Positions 9,084 to 18,934 of a DNA stretch of 63,123 nt are shown here, piece by piece. The notes under the pieces were generated by a model. It made no database searches. It saw only the letters and a program-made list of their open reading frames with translations, and was not told where the DNA came from. The DNA is from Planctomycetia bacterium TMED53 (GTDB lineage Bacteria > Planctomycetota > UBA8108 > UBA1146): positions 1-63,123 of the forward strand of contig NHDG01000094.1 of NCBI GenBank assembly GCA_002167285.1, read 5' to 3'. Made by a program: the position numbers and the translations under genes. Within the stretch, counting starts at the first letter, position 1, and each line of letters starts with the position of its first letter.

Positions 9084-9908
9084 TTACGGACAGTTATTGT
9101 AGTTGCTACAACCGATTCCTGCGCTACCGAGAGGGTCACCACCACAGTTGGGGTAGGGGGCAGCTGGTGCAGAGCCATTAAGGAATTGGTGATTGATCAA
9201 AAAGATCGCATCTCCGATGTCTACCTTTAAATCCGCATTTGCATCGGCGCTTGCCGAACAACCAGGTTGGGCGCCGTCAGTAAAGAAGTAACCAATCAAG
9301 AAGATCGCATCGGCCAGATTTTCTACTCCATCAGTATTCGCATCGCCCCGAATATAGGGAGCCGAGTCGGAGAAGCAGATGTCTGCGCTGCTGAGGCTTG
9401 GCATATTGCTGACGCCTCCGATAGTCAGAATGTTATTGATCGGGGGAGATCCCAATCCATTGACCATCGAAACAGTACTACAGGATCCAACAAGTGCATT
9501 ATCGGCGACGCTTTCAAGCTCGAACTTGACCACAGAGTTGCCGCTACCTGCCGGAAGAGTTTGGCCCGAAAATGGAGGGCTGAAGTCGAAAATCGCTGCG
9601 CATGCTGCCCAGCCAACTCCATTCCCCATCTCTGCCTCATCTGTGTAAGTGAAGAACTCGATGGATTCAGGAGACAGGATGGCTTCAGCATCGGTCCCAT
9701 TGGTATGGGTGCTCAGAAAGCTAAACAAACTGGAGTCCCATGAGATGGCACATTGGAATCCCTGGACGGGGGCTTGGTTATCCAAGCGAACTACGACATC
9801 AACAACGGATCCAGGAAGAGTTGAAACTGAATCGAGACTAAATGAATTCTGACCTTGAACCGTCAGCGGTAAGCAGAAGACGACGGCCATAAGAAAGAGT
9901 AAGCGCAT
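9084..9908 (-). CDS. Secreted cohesin-like/dockerin-like protein 1
   Basis: A 274-residue exported protein. Residues 1-20 are a signal peptide (MRLLFLMAVVFCLPL, probable cleavage near VQGQ). Residues 22-165 resemble a cohesin-type beta sandwich, with a PGSVVDVVVRLDN strand, GFQCAISWD and FDFSPPFSGQTLPAG. Residues 185-250 carry two EF-hand-like calcium loops of the dockerin type, starting RGDANTDGVENLADA and ADANADLKVDIGDA, followed by a cysteine-containing tail. ATG 9908 has GAGGAGG 7 nt upstream. It is the last gene of a five-gene run of the same architecture. Its partner or ligand is unknown. Confidence 0.82.
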   Translation of the reverse strand: MRLLFLMAVVFCLPLTVQGQNSFSLDSVSTLPGSVVDVVVRLDNQAPVQGFQCAISWDSSLFSFLSTHTNGTDAEAILSPESIEFFTYTDEAEMGNGVGWAACAAIFDFSPPFSGQTLPAGSGNSVVKFELESVADNALVGSCSTVSMVNGLGSPPINNILTIGGVSNMPSLSSADICFSDSAPYIRGDANTDGVENLADAIFLIGYFFTDGAQPGCSASADANADLKVDIGDAIFLINHQFLNGSAPAAPYPNCGGDPLGSAGIGCSNYNNCP

Positions 9909-10005
9909 GAGGTACCTCCTCAATGGGGATGGGGAATCTCCCGAACGGATGGGGGGATCCGGGAAAAATTCTACGGTTTGTTAGGAACAGCGTTTCTGCT
10001 ATCGA

Positions 10006-11397
10006 TCAGCAGCCGCTGGCAAGAACACAATCGAGACTGTCATCAGTGGGGTCTGGTCCGCAATTCTGCGGCCCGGGGGCACCCGGGGGAGGGCCACTGA
10101 CGAAAAGGTAGTTCAAGAGGAAAATGGTATCTGAGATGTCGAGAGATCCATCGTCATTCATATCCGCCGAGTCCATGCAGGTCGGTTCTGAACCTCCAGC
10201 GAAGAGGTAATTCACCACGTACAAGGCGTCAGCGAGATCGACGCCACTGTCACTGTTTGTGTTACCTCTGCGGAATCCGGGAGTGCTGTCAAACTCGACT
10301 ACACCATCAATTTTGATCGGTGAAATCGAAAGCCCATCAAAAATGACGTAGTTGACGGCTGGACCGGGAACACAATTTGGATCTGCCGTTGGGCATGATG
10401 GCAGATTGTATGAATCGTCCAGAGCGATCGTTGTCGTTTGACCAATGACTGCAGAGGGCGAAACGGAGAAATCCAGTTTCAAGATCGATTGGTTCGATCC
10501 CGCAGGCAGAACTTGGCCACTGAATGGCGGCAGGAAATCAAAGATTGCCGCGAACGTTGCCAATCCCACACCTGGAGCGGCATCAGGATTCATTGCGGGG
10601 TAGAACAACTCGATTCCATTGAATGAACCGGGTCCACCCGGGAACACAGCGTCCGCACTTGTACCCTCGTAGTAGCCGAAGTCGCTGGAGGGTTCTAAGT
10701 GTGTGAGCAATGTATTGTCGTAGGTGATAGCAACCTGGTATCCCTGGATGGGTTCGATGTGCTCGTACTTCAGGACTGCGGTCAATGATCCACCTGGAGC
10801 AGCCAACATCGGATCAAAGCTGAAGATATGCTGATTGTTGACCGTAAATTCTCCGTCATGAAGCGTCGGGTTGAGTGTGAATCCTCCTGAAGAGAGAAGA
10901 TTGTCGATTCCCGGTTCTCCGAGACCGTCCACGAACTGCAGTGGCAGTGTTGCGGGGAGAGTCTCATTGTTCACAGAAAAGGTCAGGCGAATCAGTGTTT
11001 GTGGAATCGAAGGTGAGGCTGAAAGTGCAAGTGGAGCTTGGCCGACACTGCCGTAGCCAAAAATCACTCCCGCTGTCAGTACTCCGCTGTTCGAATCGAT
11101 TTCTATACCGGCGAAATCGGGCTGATTCCCTGAGAGCAGGTCCGATACTGCTGTTCCGGTAAAGTCTGCGCTGGTCAGAAACAGTTCAGGGATCGGATAC
11201 TGAATGGCGATGGAAAAGCCTTCGATGGGGCTGTCATTTGTCGCCGAGACAAAGCACTCAACACCTGATTCTCCCGCGTTGGCATTGGTATTGGAGATGT
11301 TCAGGGTGTTATCGGCAAACACATTCGAGGCGGGTAAGCAAATGTGAACGCAAACGAATGCGATAAGGATGATGAGATGCGACTGCTTGAATTGCAT
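10006..11397 (-). CDS. Secreted protein with two cohesin-like modules and dockerin-like repeats
   Basis: A 463-residue exported protein. A signal peptide (residues 1-28, ending near NVFAD) is followed by two cohesin-like sandwiches, about residues 30-180 and 185-345, each with an 'is followed over a central valued strand / IEGF or IQGY / hydrophobic strand' pattern. The second contains FDFLPPFSGQVLPAG. A pair of dockerin-type calcium loops (RGNTNSDSGVDLADA and ADMNDDGSLDISDT) and a short Cys-containing tail end the protein. ATG 11397 has AGGAG upstream. The modules are close paralogues of those in the flanking genes, so the cluster probably grew by duplication. Confidence 0.8.
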   Translation of the reverse strand: MQFKQSHLIILIAFVCVHICLPASNVFADNTLNISNTNANAGESGVECFVSATNDSPIEGFSIAIQYPIPELFLTSADFTGTAVSDLLSGNQPDFAGIEIDSNSGVLTAGVIFGYGSVGQAPLALSASPSIPQTLIRLTFSVNNETLPATLPLQFVDGLGEPGIDNLLSSGGFTLNPTLHDGEFTVNNQHIFSFDPMLAAPGGSLTAVLKYEHIEPIQGYQVAITYDNTLLTHLEPSSDFGYYEGTSADAVFPGGPGSFNGIELFYPAMNPDAAPGVGLATFAAIFDFLPPFSGQVLPAGSNQSILKLDFSVSPSAVIGQTTTIALDDSYNLPSCPTADPNCVPGPAVNYVIFDGLSISPIKIDGVVEFDSTPGFRRGNTNSDSGVDLADALYVVNYLFAGGSEPTCMDSADMNDDGSLDISDTIFLLNYLFVSGPPPGAPGPQNCGPDPTDDSLDCVLASGC

Positions 11398-11689
11398 GTC
11401 TGTAGATCTCCTCAGCTTGAACACCTGATTGAAACAGAAGTAGTCGCAGTTTTTAGTTCGGGACAAGAGGTCGTTCGGGGGATCGAGCCTCTAAATACCT
11501 AAATTCCGTCGCGACTAGATTTATTCACTAAAACCCATGGTACCACCCCTACTGCGGCCATCCACCTCCTGGGTTACTCATGTCAGGCCCGATTGTTGCG
11601 TTTGGCAAAAGTCGGAAAAAATTGGGCCCCGAAGTCTCCTTCGGGGCCTGAAACTCATTACGAGCGATTAGATATTGAAGGAATTAAGC
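11398..11689 (-). other. Intergenic region between dockerin-like genes
   Basis: This 292-nt gap holds the terminator of the upstream gene (11612-11648) and the presumed promoter region of the gene at 10006-11397. Short minus-strand start-less frames run through it, but none has coding character or a ribosome-binding site. No other feature was recognised. Confidence 0.5.
11612..11648 (-). terminator. Intrinsic terminator of the 11690-12988 gene
   Basis: GGCCCCGAAG (11625-11634) and CTTCGGGGCC (11639-11648) form a perfect 10-bp stem with a 4-nt loop. On the minus strand the stem is followed by a T-rich tract (the A-run at 11616-11621). It lies 42 nt beyond the stop codon. Confidence 0.85.
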
Positions 11690-12988
11690 CTAACTATCGT
11701 CAGCGTCTCCGTCACAACCGATGCCATCCCCGGTTGTCGGGTCGATGCCCAAGCTTGGGAAGGGAGCAGGAGGAGGGCTTCCACCGGCAAACTGGTAGGT
11801 GAACACGTAAACCGCGTCGCCAATACCGATGCCAGGGTTACCGCCGCCGGCGCTGTCGTCCACGTCACAGGCGTCAAGACAAGGACCGGAGCTACCTCCG
11901 ACTGGCTGCGACTGGAAAAGATAGGCAAGGATTGCGATTCCGTCAGCGATGTCGACAGAAGAATCCCTGTTGCAGTCACCACGAACAAAGGGATTGAAGT
12001 CGACGAGCTCGATGGAACCGTCTACCAAATTAGGTGTTTCACTGTAGCTACCATCCACGATTCTGTTAGTGATCGGCGGTTGGCCGGAACTGGGGATGAA
12101 GCTGATGCTTGTGGTCAGCGGTGCAGGTTGACCTCCGAGGTCATTGGCAACACTGAAGTTCAACAGCATGATCTCCTGATCATCACCGACTGGAATCTCA
12201 TTTGTAAGGCTGAAGCTCATCACTAAGCCAACGCCGAGTGTACCCGGCTCTGAAGTTTGAGAGACCTCAACGAAATCTGCATCGATCGCAGTGCCTGAAG
12301 CCGTCGCTCCCAAGAAGGTCAACAAGGAGACGTCGTAGCCGGCTGCGATGGAGAGTCCGTCGATGGGACGCTCCGTGGAAACCGATACGGGGGTGCTTGC
12401 TTCTTGCCCGACGATTCCAAAGCCACTTCCGATGGTGAGGAAGTTCGGGCTCAAGATGTCGATGGTGCTGTTTTGTGCGGAGGGAGCAACACTCTCTCCG
12501 TTGATCACCATGACAGTTGTAACGAGAGGAGATCCGTAGGAGCAAAACTGCAAATCAGTTGTGCTTCCAACTTCCCCAAGAACGTCATAGTCGATTTGGA
12601 GAAGTTCAAAATCAGTAACCTCTCCGAGAGTTGCGCAACCCGTGAAGCAGATGACGACCCCTTGGGTGACAGCTTCAGAGGCGAGAATCATCGTCTCGAA
12701 GTCTGGCATATCCCCATTTTTGATGGTGGTCGCGTCTGATCCCAGAGAAGAAGCTGACGGGATCAAGGAAGCTGGGTCATTGCAGACACCGAGGCTCCAG
12801 CCCTGAATCCCGACTGTTTGCATGTTGTCCAGGTGGACCGACTGAGAGAGGCTTCCACCGCCAAATGCCTGTCCATCGGACAGTTTGACCAAAATATCCG
12901 GGTTCTGTGCTCCGGCAATTCCTGCCAGGCAAACTGTTGTAATCAAGAAAGCAAACGCTGCTTTCTCTAGAGTCTTGAGATTGAGCAT
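11690..12988 (-). CDS. Secreted protein with two cohesin-like modules and dockerin-like repeats
   Basis: A 432-residue exported protein. The signal peptide runs to about residue 27 (FAFLITTVCLAGIAGAQ). Residues 28-175 and 180-330 are two beta-rich modules of the cohesin-like type; the second includes RPIDGLSIAAGYD. Residues 335-410 carry two dockerin-type calcium loops (RGDCNRDSSVDIADG and a second DVDDSAGGGNPGIGIGDA that is longer than usual). An acidic tail (GDGIGCDGDADD) ends the protein. ATG 12988 has GGAAGGA upstream. It ends at a strong intrinsic terminator, so it may be transcribed separately from the gene at 10006-11397. Confidence 0.8.
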   Translation of the reverse strand: MLNLKTLEKAAFAFLITTVCLAGIAGAQNPDILVKLSDGQAFGGGSLSQSVHLDNMQTVGIQGWSLGVCNDPASLIPSASSLGSDATTIKNGDMPDFETMILASEAVTQGVVICFTGCATLGEVTDFELLQIDYDVLGEVGSTTDLQFCSYGSPLVTTVMVINGESVAPSAQNSTIDILSPNFLTIGSGFGIVGQEASTPVSVSTERPIDGLSIAAGYDVSLLTFLGATASGTAIDADFVEVSQTSEPGTLGVGLVMSFSLTNEIPVGDDQEIMLLNFSVANDLGGQPAPLTTSISFIPSSGQPPITNRIVDGSYSETPNLVDGSIELVDFNPFVRGDCNRDSSVDIADGIAILAYLFQSQPVGGSSGPCLDACDVDDSAGGGNPGIGIGDAVYVFTYQFAGGSPPPAPFPSLGIDPTTGDGIGCDGDADDS

Positions 12989-13078
12989 CTCGTGTTCCTT
13001 CCTCGCTATCGACGATCGTGTCGATGAGCTCGCAATAGAGTTACCCCTCATTGATTTGGGGCTTTTGTGTTAGTCGTC

Positions 13079-14935
13079 CTAAGGTTGTCCAGCACAGCCA
13101 GTGTCATGACTGTTGCAAACTGGTAATTCATCGTTAGTCGGATCGGATCCATTATCGAATGGGCCCGGATCAGGTGGAGTTGGTCCAAACTTGAAGAGCC
13201 AATTCATCAAGAAGACAGAATCGGCAAGATTGATGAATCCATCGTCATTCGCGTCGCATGCGTCTGCGCAGCTGATGGGTAGTCCCTGAAACTGCGAACC
13301 GATGACGGTCGCGGCATCTGCAAGGTCTACCTTGTCATCGCTGTTGCAGTCTCCACGCTGAAAGATTTCTTCTGGAACAACATGAATCGCGGTATCGATT
13401 CTTTCGTAGTCTTGTATCGACTGGTAATCGATGACCACGTTGTTGTACAGGAACACAGAGCCGAGCCCGTTAATGTCGTCACAGAAGTAAATCTCCTGCA
13501 GCTCATCGCACTCAGCAGTTTCGTCAACGGTGACCGCAATCGAACCGATGAGCAAATCCTCATCGGTTGGAGGCAATGTTTGGCCTTCGAATGGAGGCAA
13601 TGCGTCGAGCAGTATCGCTAGAATCAGCTCTCCGGTTTCTCCATCGGAGCAATCGTCGTCAACTTGATGATTGAGGTACTCAGCACCGATCTCAGCGACG
13701 ATGGATCCTTCTAAGCTGAGAGTTCCATCCTCGATCGTCAGGTCACAGTCGTAGCAGATCGTGATAGTGAAACCTTGAATCTCATCATCCGGATCCCGGT
13801 AGTAGAGGTTTAAGGTCCCTGTTTGGCCTGAGAACGCGTAGTTTCCGACTGAGCCATCAAAGTCTGCTTCAGCAGTGACGACGGTGTTGTGTTCCGGAGG
13901 CGGTTCCACAGCTTCGCAAGTCAAGGACCCCGCTTCTAGAGAGGGATTCAGGGAAAGCCCGCCGACGACGATCACATTTTCCAGTGGAGGTTCTCCAATG
14001 AAGTTGTTGATCGGAGTCAATGGCGTTTCCAAATCTGCTTCTGGCAGATAAATGATGTTGTTACAGCTGTAACGGTAAAAAGCGACCACTTGGTCCGTGC
14101 CGATTGGAATCACCTGACCATCGAATGGCGGCATAAAGTCGAGAACCACTCCGATGGTTCCACCGTCGGCGTAAAGATTTGTCACTTCAAATTCTGCACC
14201 GACACTCTCCGTCAAGGTTCCAGCGAGAGAGATCTCCTCAAGAGTTAATTCGTCGGGACCATGGGCAATGGCAACTACGAAGCCTTGCACGGGCCCTGTG
14301 CTATTGGAAAGCAGAACCGGGATGTCAGCGACGGCGCTTCCGTCTGCCAAGACCGATCCGGATCCCATTCTCAAATTGTCAGGGGGTGGTGGCGTAAGGG
14401 TGACAGTTCCATCGTTCAGAATCAGACCCTCTACTACACCGAGTGAGAGGCCATTTTGAACGATGAGATTGTCCAGGGGTGGAGAGTTGAATGTTCCATC
14501 GACAAAACTCAACTGGGTTGTCGAGTCGGTTGTAACGATGGTTGCAGGTGTGAACGAAAGTCTGCCGACAGTCGATTCCCCTTCGGGGATTGCCGTACCG
14601 TCGAACGGACTTTGTGCATCGAGAATGACACCAAGGGTCATACCCCCGGCGAGAATCTCTGCTGCAATTAGTTCAGCCCCGATGCTCTCCACATCAGTCC
14701 CTTCCACGCTAAAGTCAGTGGCAGTGAGCACGCTGGAGTCGAAACCTACGGCCAGGACATAGCCTTGAGTTTCGGCAGTGCTCTGCAGAACCACCTCCGT
14801 ATTGAATTCTGATAGCCCCTGAGTCGTGGCATCCGCGATGGTGAGGGATTGCTGAGCGGTTACAGAACCGGCCAACAAGACACACAGACACACCGCCGCG
14901 AATACCTGCTGTATGCAGGTACCCATCATCTTCAT
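13079..14935 (-). CDS. Secreted protein with three cohesin-like modules and dockerin-like repeats
   Basis: A 618-residue exported protein. The signal peptide ends near residue 27 (LLAGSVTAQQ). Three beta-sandwich modules follow, about residues 28-175, 185-345 and 355-535; each has the recurring aliphatic-QGY/GF-strand and FDG(T/Q)-IP or FEGQTLPP motif. Residues 545-605 contain two dockerin-type calcium loops (RGDCNSDDKVDLADA and DANDDGFINLADS) and the end has two cysteines. ATG 14935 has AGAGGAG immediately upstream. The triple module makes it the largest cohesin-like member of the cluster. Confidence 0.8.
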   Translation of the reverse strand: MKMMGTCIQQVFAAVCLCVLLAGSVTAQQSLTIADATTQGLSEFNTEVVLQSTAETQGYVLAVGFDSSVLTATDFSVEGTDVESIGAELIAAEILAGGMTLGVILDAQSPFDGTAIPEGESTVGRLSFTPATIVTTDSTTQLSFVDGTFNSPPLDNLIVQNGLSLGVVEGLILNDGTVTLTPPPPDNLRMGSGSVLADGSAVADIPVLLSNSTGPVQGFVVAIAHGPDELTLEEISLAGTLTESVGAEFEVTNLYADGGTIGVVLDFMPPFDGQVIPIGTDQVVAFYRYSCNNIIYLPEADLETPLTPINNFIGEPPLENVIVVGGLSLNPSLEAGSLTCEAVEPPPEHNTVVTAEADFDGSVGNYAFSGQTGTLNLYYRDPDDEIQGFTITICYDCDLTIEDGTLSLEGSIVAEIGAEYLNHQVDDDCSDGETGELILAILLDALPPFEGQTLPPTDEDLLIGSIAVTVDETAECDELQEIYFCDDINGLGSVFLYNNVVIDYQSIQDYERIDTAIHVVPEEIFQRGDCNSDDKVDLADAATVIGSQFQGLPISCADACDANDDGFINLADSVFLMNWLFKFGPTPPDPGPFDNGSDPTNDELPVCNSHDTGCAGQP

Positions 14936-15112
14936 CTCCTCTGCTTGCCTCCTGGGAGGCCCCCGCATGAATATCTTCCCCCTTGCAGCGAGAGTTCTGC
15001 TGCAAGACTCTTCCCCACCATGCTTGCTTGCGGTGCAAGTTGGGCGGTGTCTCCCATCAAGGGAGATATACAAAGTTTATTAACAAAGGCTTACAAGTCA
15101 ACTCGGGATTGG

Positions 15113-17203
15113 TTAACAGCCCAAGTTGTCGAGGAAGGTGGGATCTTCTCCCGGTAGTGGGAAAGGTGAGGGAGGAGGGGCAGATCCGCCGAATAAGTAG
15201 AGCAACGTGTACAACGGATCCGATATGTCTAAGCTGCCGTCGTCATTGGCATCGCTAGCGTCGAAACAAGGAGAGGCAGGCCCTCCGGAATAGAGCCAGC
15301 TGGCCGTGTAGATCGCATCAGCGAGATTCACGAGACCATTCCCGTCTGAATCCCCGCGCAAGAAATCGGGGCCGTCGCTGACGAGAATCAACTTATAGAG
15401 AGTGCTGGTGGCGTTTCCTGCGACGATCAAGGTGCTCCCAATCGTCTCCATCCCGGTCCATGGGTTGTTGAGCTCAGACATGGAGTTGCCAATCGCAGAC
15501 ATCGACATGTTGTAAGAGAGCGGAAATCCGAATGAGGTCAGCTGACTGATGCTGGTTGCTTGCCCACCACTGTCTACTCCCAATAACAGACTGCCATCAT
15601 CGAGGGAGGCCAAGCCACCACTCAGAACAAGGCCAGAAGTTTGTGGGGGAGAGATGGATCCTAAAGGATTTCCTTCGAGACCATCAGCCGCATCCATACG
15701 GAGGACCTCAGCCTCGCTCGTACCGGTGTTTCTGAAGAGAAGCCAATCGTCGTTATTGACGTCGTACGAAATCGAAGTGATCTCTTGGCTGGAGCTCGGG
15801 AATGATGAAGCAGGTACACCGGTCAATGGGTCGATGAATGTCACTAGGCTGCTATTTGCTCGACTTACGAGAAGCACGTCCATCAGGGAGTTGTATCCGA
15901 TTCCTCGAAGGTTACTGAGACCGGTGTCGATCACTCTTTTCTCGACGAGATCGGAGCCGAAGACGCGGATTTCTCCAGAGAAGCTGTCGGTGACGTAGAG
16001 ATCATCCATTACCGAGTCGTAAGCCAAATCCCGTGGAAAGAAGTTGGGAATCGACACGAACTGAGCGAGTCCCCCGGGCGCGTTATTCACCGTCACTGAG
16101 GAGGTCGCGAGATTCGATCCGACGACTCCTTGAACCTGGTAAAGGATGCCTGATTCGTTGGGTGGGGAGTTGTCGGTCCAGGACGCCGCAGATCCGCTGA
16201 TCGTATCGACGATGGCCCCATTACGAGTGATTCTGATCGAGTTGTAGATTCCGTTGAGGCCAGGGCCGCAGTTTCTCCATGAGAGCTCTGTGCTCCCTTC
16301 ACCGTCTACAAGAGCGAAGAGCTCAGCAGGGGGTGTAACGTTCCCTTGGCTACCGTCAATCTCGTATACATCACAGCAGGTGGTGGCGTAGATCGAGCTT
16401 GAAGCGGGTTTGAGGGTGAAGCCCATCACGTTGTGACTCGACTCAATCTGGCCTAAGTCGGTTCTTTGGCTGGTCAGTTCACCGCTGGCGAGATCCACTT
16501 CGAGAATCTCCACAACCTTTGCATCGAAGACATCTCCGTATGAAAAATTCAGCAGCGGATTGCCATTGTCGAGACGAATGTCGAGGCCGCTGCTGTAGCG
16601 CACCGAATTGCCAGGTATCGACAACTCGGTCAAAACAGATCCGGTTATCGGGTCGATCTCGATGGCGGTGTTGTTTTGATTGTCCAGCGACCAGAGGTTG
16701 CCATCGAGGGGATTGAGGGCAAGGCCGACGAGGGTGCTGGCACTTTGGATCACGACTGGTGCTCCCAGAGAAGTGCCGGTGGCGTCCATTTCGGCGAGTT
16801 CCTGACCCGTTGAATTCAGCAGCCAGAAAGTATCTGTCGCTGCCGAATAGGCGATTCCAGCACACTGGGGTTGGAAAAGAGGAGCAATGGCCGCTCCGAT
16901 GGGGTGATCAAAGCTATTGAGTTCTGCCAGGGGCCCGGTAGTGGAGTAAACACAGATTTTTCCACTGGTGGCATCGATGCCCCAGAGGGTGCCATCGGTG
17001 AGGCGAACAGTCAGATCTACGCTTTTAGGATTGGTGCCACAGGTTGGAAGTTGTTGAAGAACGGTACCATTCTGGGCACAGAGGGGGGCAGAGACGAAGA
17101 GCGAGAGGGTAAAAAATGCCAGGAGAGTCAGCGTGAGATGTCCGGACTTTGAGCCGGTAATCATAAGAATGTTAGGCATGAAACTCATTAGCCTCGCTGA
17201 CAT
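15113..17203 (-). CDS. Secreted beta-propeller protein with dockerin-like repeats
   Basis: A 696-residue exported protein. A long N-region precedes the signal core LTLLAFFTLSLFVSAPLCAQ (about residues 24-43). Residues 50-300 and 390-600 look like propeller blades, with repeats such as GLALNPLDGNLWSLD, GIAYSAATDTFWLL, DLAYDSVMDDLYVTDS and GIGYNSLMDVLLVS. A fibronectin-III-like stretch (about 300-385) lies between them. Residues 620-680 carry two dockerin-type loops (RGDSDGNGLVNLADA, DANDDGSLDISDP). ATG 17203 has GGGAGG 8 nt upstream. It is probably surface-attached or extracellular, and its ligand is unknown. Confidence 0.75.
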   Translation of the reverse strand: MSARLMSFMPNILMITGSKSGHLTLTLLAFFTLSLFVSAPLCAQNGTVLQQLPTCGTNPKSVDLTVRLTDGTLWGIDATSGKICVYSTTGPLAELNSFDHPIGAAIAPLFQPQCAGIAYSAATDTFWLLNSTGQELAEMDATGTSLGAPVVIQSASTLVGLALNPLDGNLWSLDNQNNTAIEIDPITGSVLTELSIPGNSVRYSSGLDIRLDNGNPLLNFSYGDVFDAKVVEILEVDLASGELTSQRTDLGQIESSHNVMGFTLKPASSSIYATTCCDVYEIDGSQGNVTPPAELFALVDGEGSTELSWRNCGPGLNGIYNSIRITRNGAIVDTISGSAASWTDNSPPNESGILYQVQGVVGSNLATSSVTVNNAPGGLAQFVSIPNFFPRDLAYDSVMDDLYVTDSFSGEIRVFGSDLVEKRVIDTGLSNLRGIGYNSLMDVLLVSRANSSLVTFIDPLTGVPASSFPSSSQEITSISYDVNNDDWLLFRNTGTSEAEVLRMDAADGLEGNPLGSISPPQTSGLVLSGGLASLDDGSLLLGVDSGGQATSISQLTSFGFPLSYNMSMSAIGNSMSELNNPWTGMETIGSTLIVAGNATSTLYKLILVSDGPDFLRGDSDGNGLVNLADAIYTASWLYSGGPASPCFDASDANDDGSLDISDPLYTLLYLFGGSAPPPSPFPLPGEDPTFLDNLGC

Positions 17204-17420
17204 GCTGTCGCCTCCCAAACTGTTGGATCCGCGGATTGCCTCTTCCGGGTGCGCCCATTTTCCACTGGTGAACAGAATATTCTCGAACTGTGTTCACCAA
17301 GAGGCGGGCGAAGGTAATTGGGGGATCAGGTTATGGCTCCGAATTCCATCGGAACAATTGGAACATACATCCCTCAATGTAAACCTCATTGTATCGGTGG
17401 TAGGGCTAGCCGCAAGGGTG

Positions 17421-18716
17421 CTAAGGGTAGATCCGATAAAGCATGCGTGGAAAAGGAATGCATTCCCGAACGTGTTCTATTCCTGCTAACCAGCACACTG
17501 TGCGCTCGACTCCGAGGCCAAATCCTCCATGTGGAACCGATCCATAGCGTCGCAGATCGAGATACCAGGCAAAATCTTCCGGGTCGAGTTCATGCTCATT
17601 GATTCTCGAGAGCAGGGTGTCCAGGCACTCTTCGCGTTGACCTCCACCGATGATCTCCCCATATCCCTCAGGTGCGAGAACGTCTACACCCAGGGCAACT
17701 CGTGCGTCTTCAGGATCCCGCTTCATATAAAACGCTTTCACCGCTTCAGGATATCGGTGAACCATGACAGGGGTGTCGTACCAGGATGAAATTTTCGTTT
17801 CATCGGGAGCTCCCAAGTCGCCGCCCCATTCGAAGGGGTGCCCTTCGTCATTGAGACGTTCCACCGCTTCCGAATATGAGATTCGCGGGAATGGAGCCAG
17901 AGCTTTTTTGAGTTGCTCAGTGTCTCGTTCGAGAACCTCGAGGTCTGCTTGGCAGTTTTCCAGGACTCGTGAGGCGATCTTTTGGAGCATCGATTCGGCG
18001 AGATCCATGACGTCATCGATTCCTGCAAATGCCATTTCCGGTTCAAACATCCAGAACTCTGTCAGGTGACGGCGAGTTTTTGATTTTTCAGCACGGAAAG
18101 TGGGGCCCAGGCAGTAAACATCGCCCAGCGCCATCGCTGCAGCCTCCATGTACAACTGGCCACTTTGGGTCAGGTATGCCTTTTCGCCATCGAAATAATC
18201 GACTTCGAAGAGGGTGCTCGTTCCCTCGCAGGAGTTGGGAGTAAAGACCGGTGCATCGATACATTGAAAGCCGCGCTCGAACATGTCATCGCGAATACAC
18301 CTCAGCACTTCATTGCGAATGTGCATGATGGCGACTTGTTTTTTAGAGCGCAGCCACAGGTGTCTGTGGGAGAGGAGGAAATCTGGACCGTGTTCTTGTT
18401 TCGAGATCGGATATTCTTCTGCTTCGCTGAGGACTTTTACAGCACTTGCGTGAATCTCGACCCCTCCGGGAGATCTCTCATCCGCGTTGGCATTTCCATG
18501 GATTTCGATGGCGGATTCGTAGGGGATCTTGCCGATGCTCTCAAATACATCCTCATCGATCTCTGCTTTGGTGACGATGCATTGAACGATTCCAGATCCG
18601 TCACGGAGGAGTAGGAAGTGAAACTTCTTCGATGATCGGCGATTGTAAAGCCAGCCCTTGAGGACGACTTCCTCGCCGGTGTGGTTGAGAAGATCTTTGA
18701 CGCGAATTCTCGACAT
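17421..18716 (-). CDS. asnS: Asparaginyl-tRNA synthetase
   Basis: Charges tRNA-Asn with asparagine. The 431-residue class II enzyme has the N-terminal OB-fold anticodon-binding domain (residues 1-105), motif 2 [21 protein letters not shown]-type sequence and motif 3 [10 protein letters not shown] near the C-terminus. The 'EFWMLEPE'-like segment favours AsnS over AspS, and no GAD insert is present. It follows nadD on the same strand after a 218-nt gap. Presence of AsnS implies direct Asn-tRNA charging rather than sole reliance on GatCAB. Confidence 0.95.
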   Translation of the reverse strand: MSRIRVKDLLNHTGEEVVLKGWLYNRRSSKKFHFLLLRDGSGIVQCIVTKAEIDEDVFESIGKIPYESAIEIHGNANADERSPGGVEIHASAVKVLSEAEEYPISKQEHGPDFLLSHRHLWLRSKKQVAIMHIRNEVLRCIRDDMFERGFQCIDAPVFTPNSCEGTSTLFEVDYFDGEKAYLTQSGQLYMEAAAMALGDVYCLGPTFRAEKSKTRRHLTEFWMFEPEMAFAGIDDVMDLAESMLQKIASRVLENCQADLEVLERDTEQLKKALAPFPRISYSEAVERLNDEGHPFEWGGDLGAPDETKISSWYDTPVMVHRYPEAVKAFYMKRDPEDARVALGVDVLAPEGYGEIIGGGQREECLDTLLSRINEHELDPEDFAWYLDLRRYGSVPHGGFGLGVERTVCWLAGIEHVRECIPFPRMLYRIYP

Positions 18717-18815
18717 GGTCCTGGCTTCCTTCCGGGAAGTTCAAATTTGCTGGAGCAATCGGATCAGCTTCAGTATCGACCCGGTTCGATCTGGGGTCAA
18801 ATTCGAGCTATCGAT

Positions 18816-18855
18816 CCTCCACCCCAATGCTTCCTCCACCCCAGTGCTTCCTCCA
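18816..18855. repeat. 17-bp direct repeat between nadD and asnS
   Basis: CCTCCACCCCAATGCTT and CCTCCACCCCAGTGCTT lie head to tail, followed by a partial third copy (CCTCCA). It is in the nadD-asnS gap. No function is evident; it is probably a slippage product. Confidence 0.7.
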
Positions 18856-18934
18856 AACAAGTGATGGTGCCCTTCAACTGCCGTGAATCAAGTTGATCCC
18901 AACGAGGTTCTTGCCGAGGAGTTCGGTGAACCCT

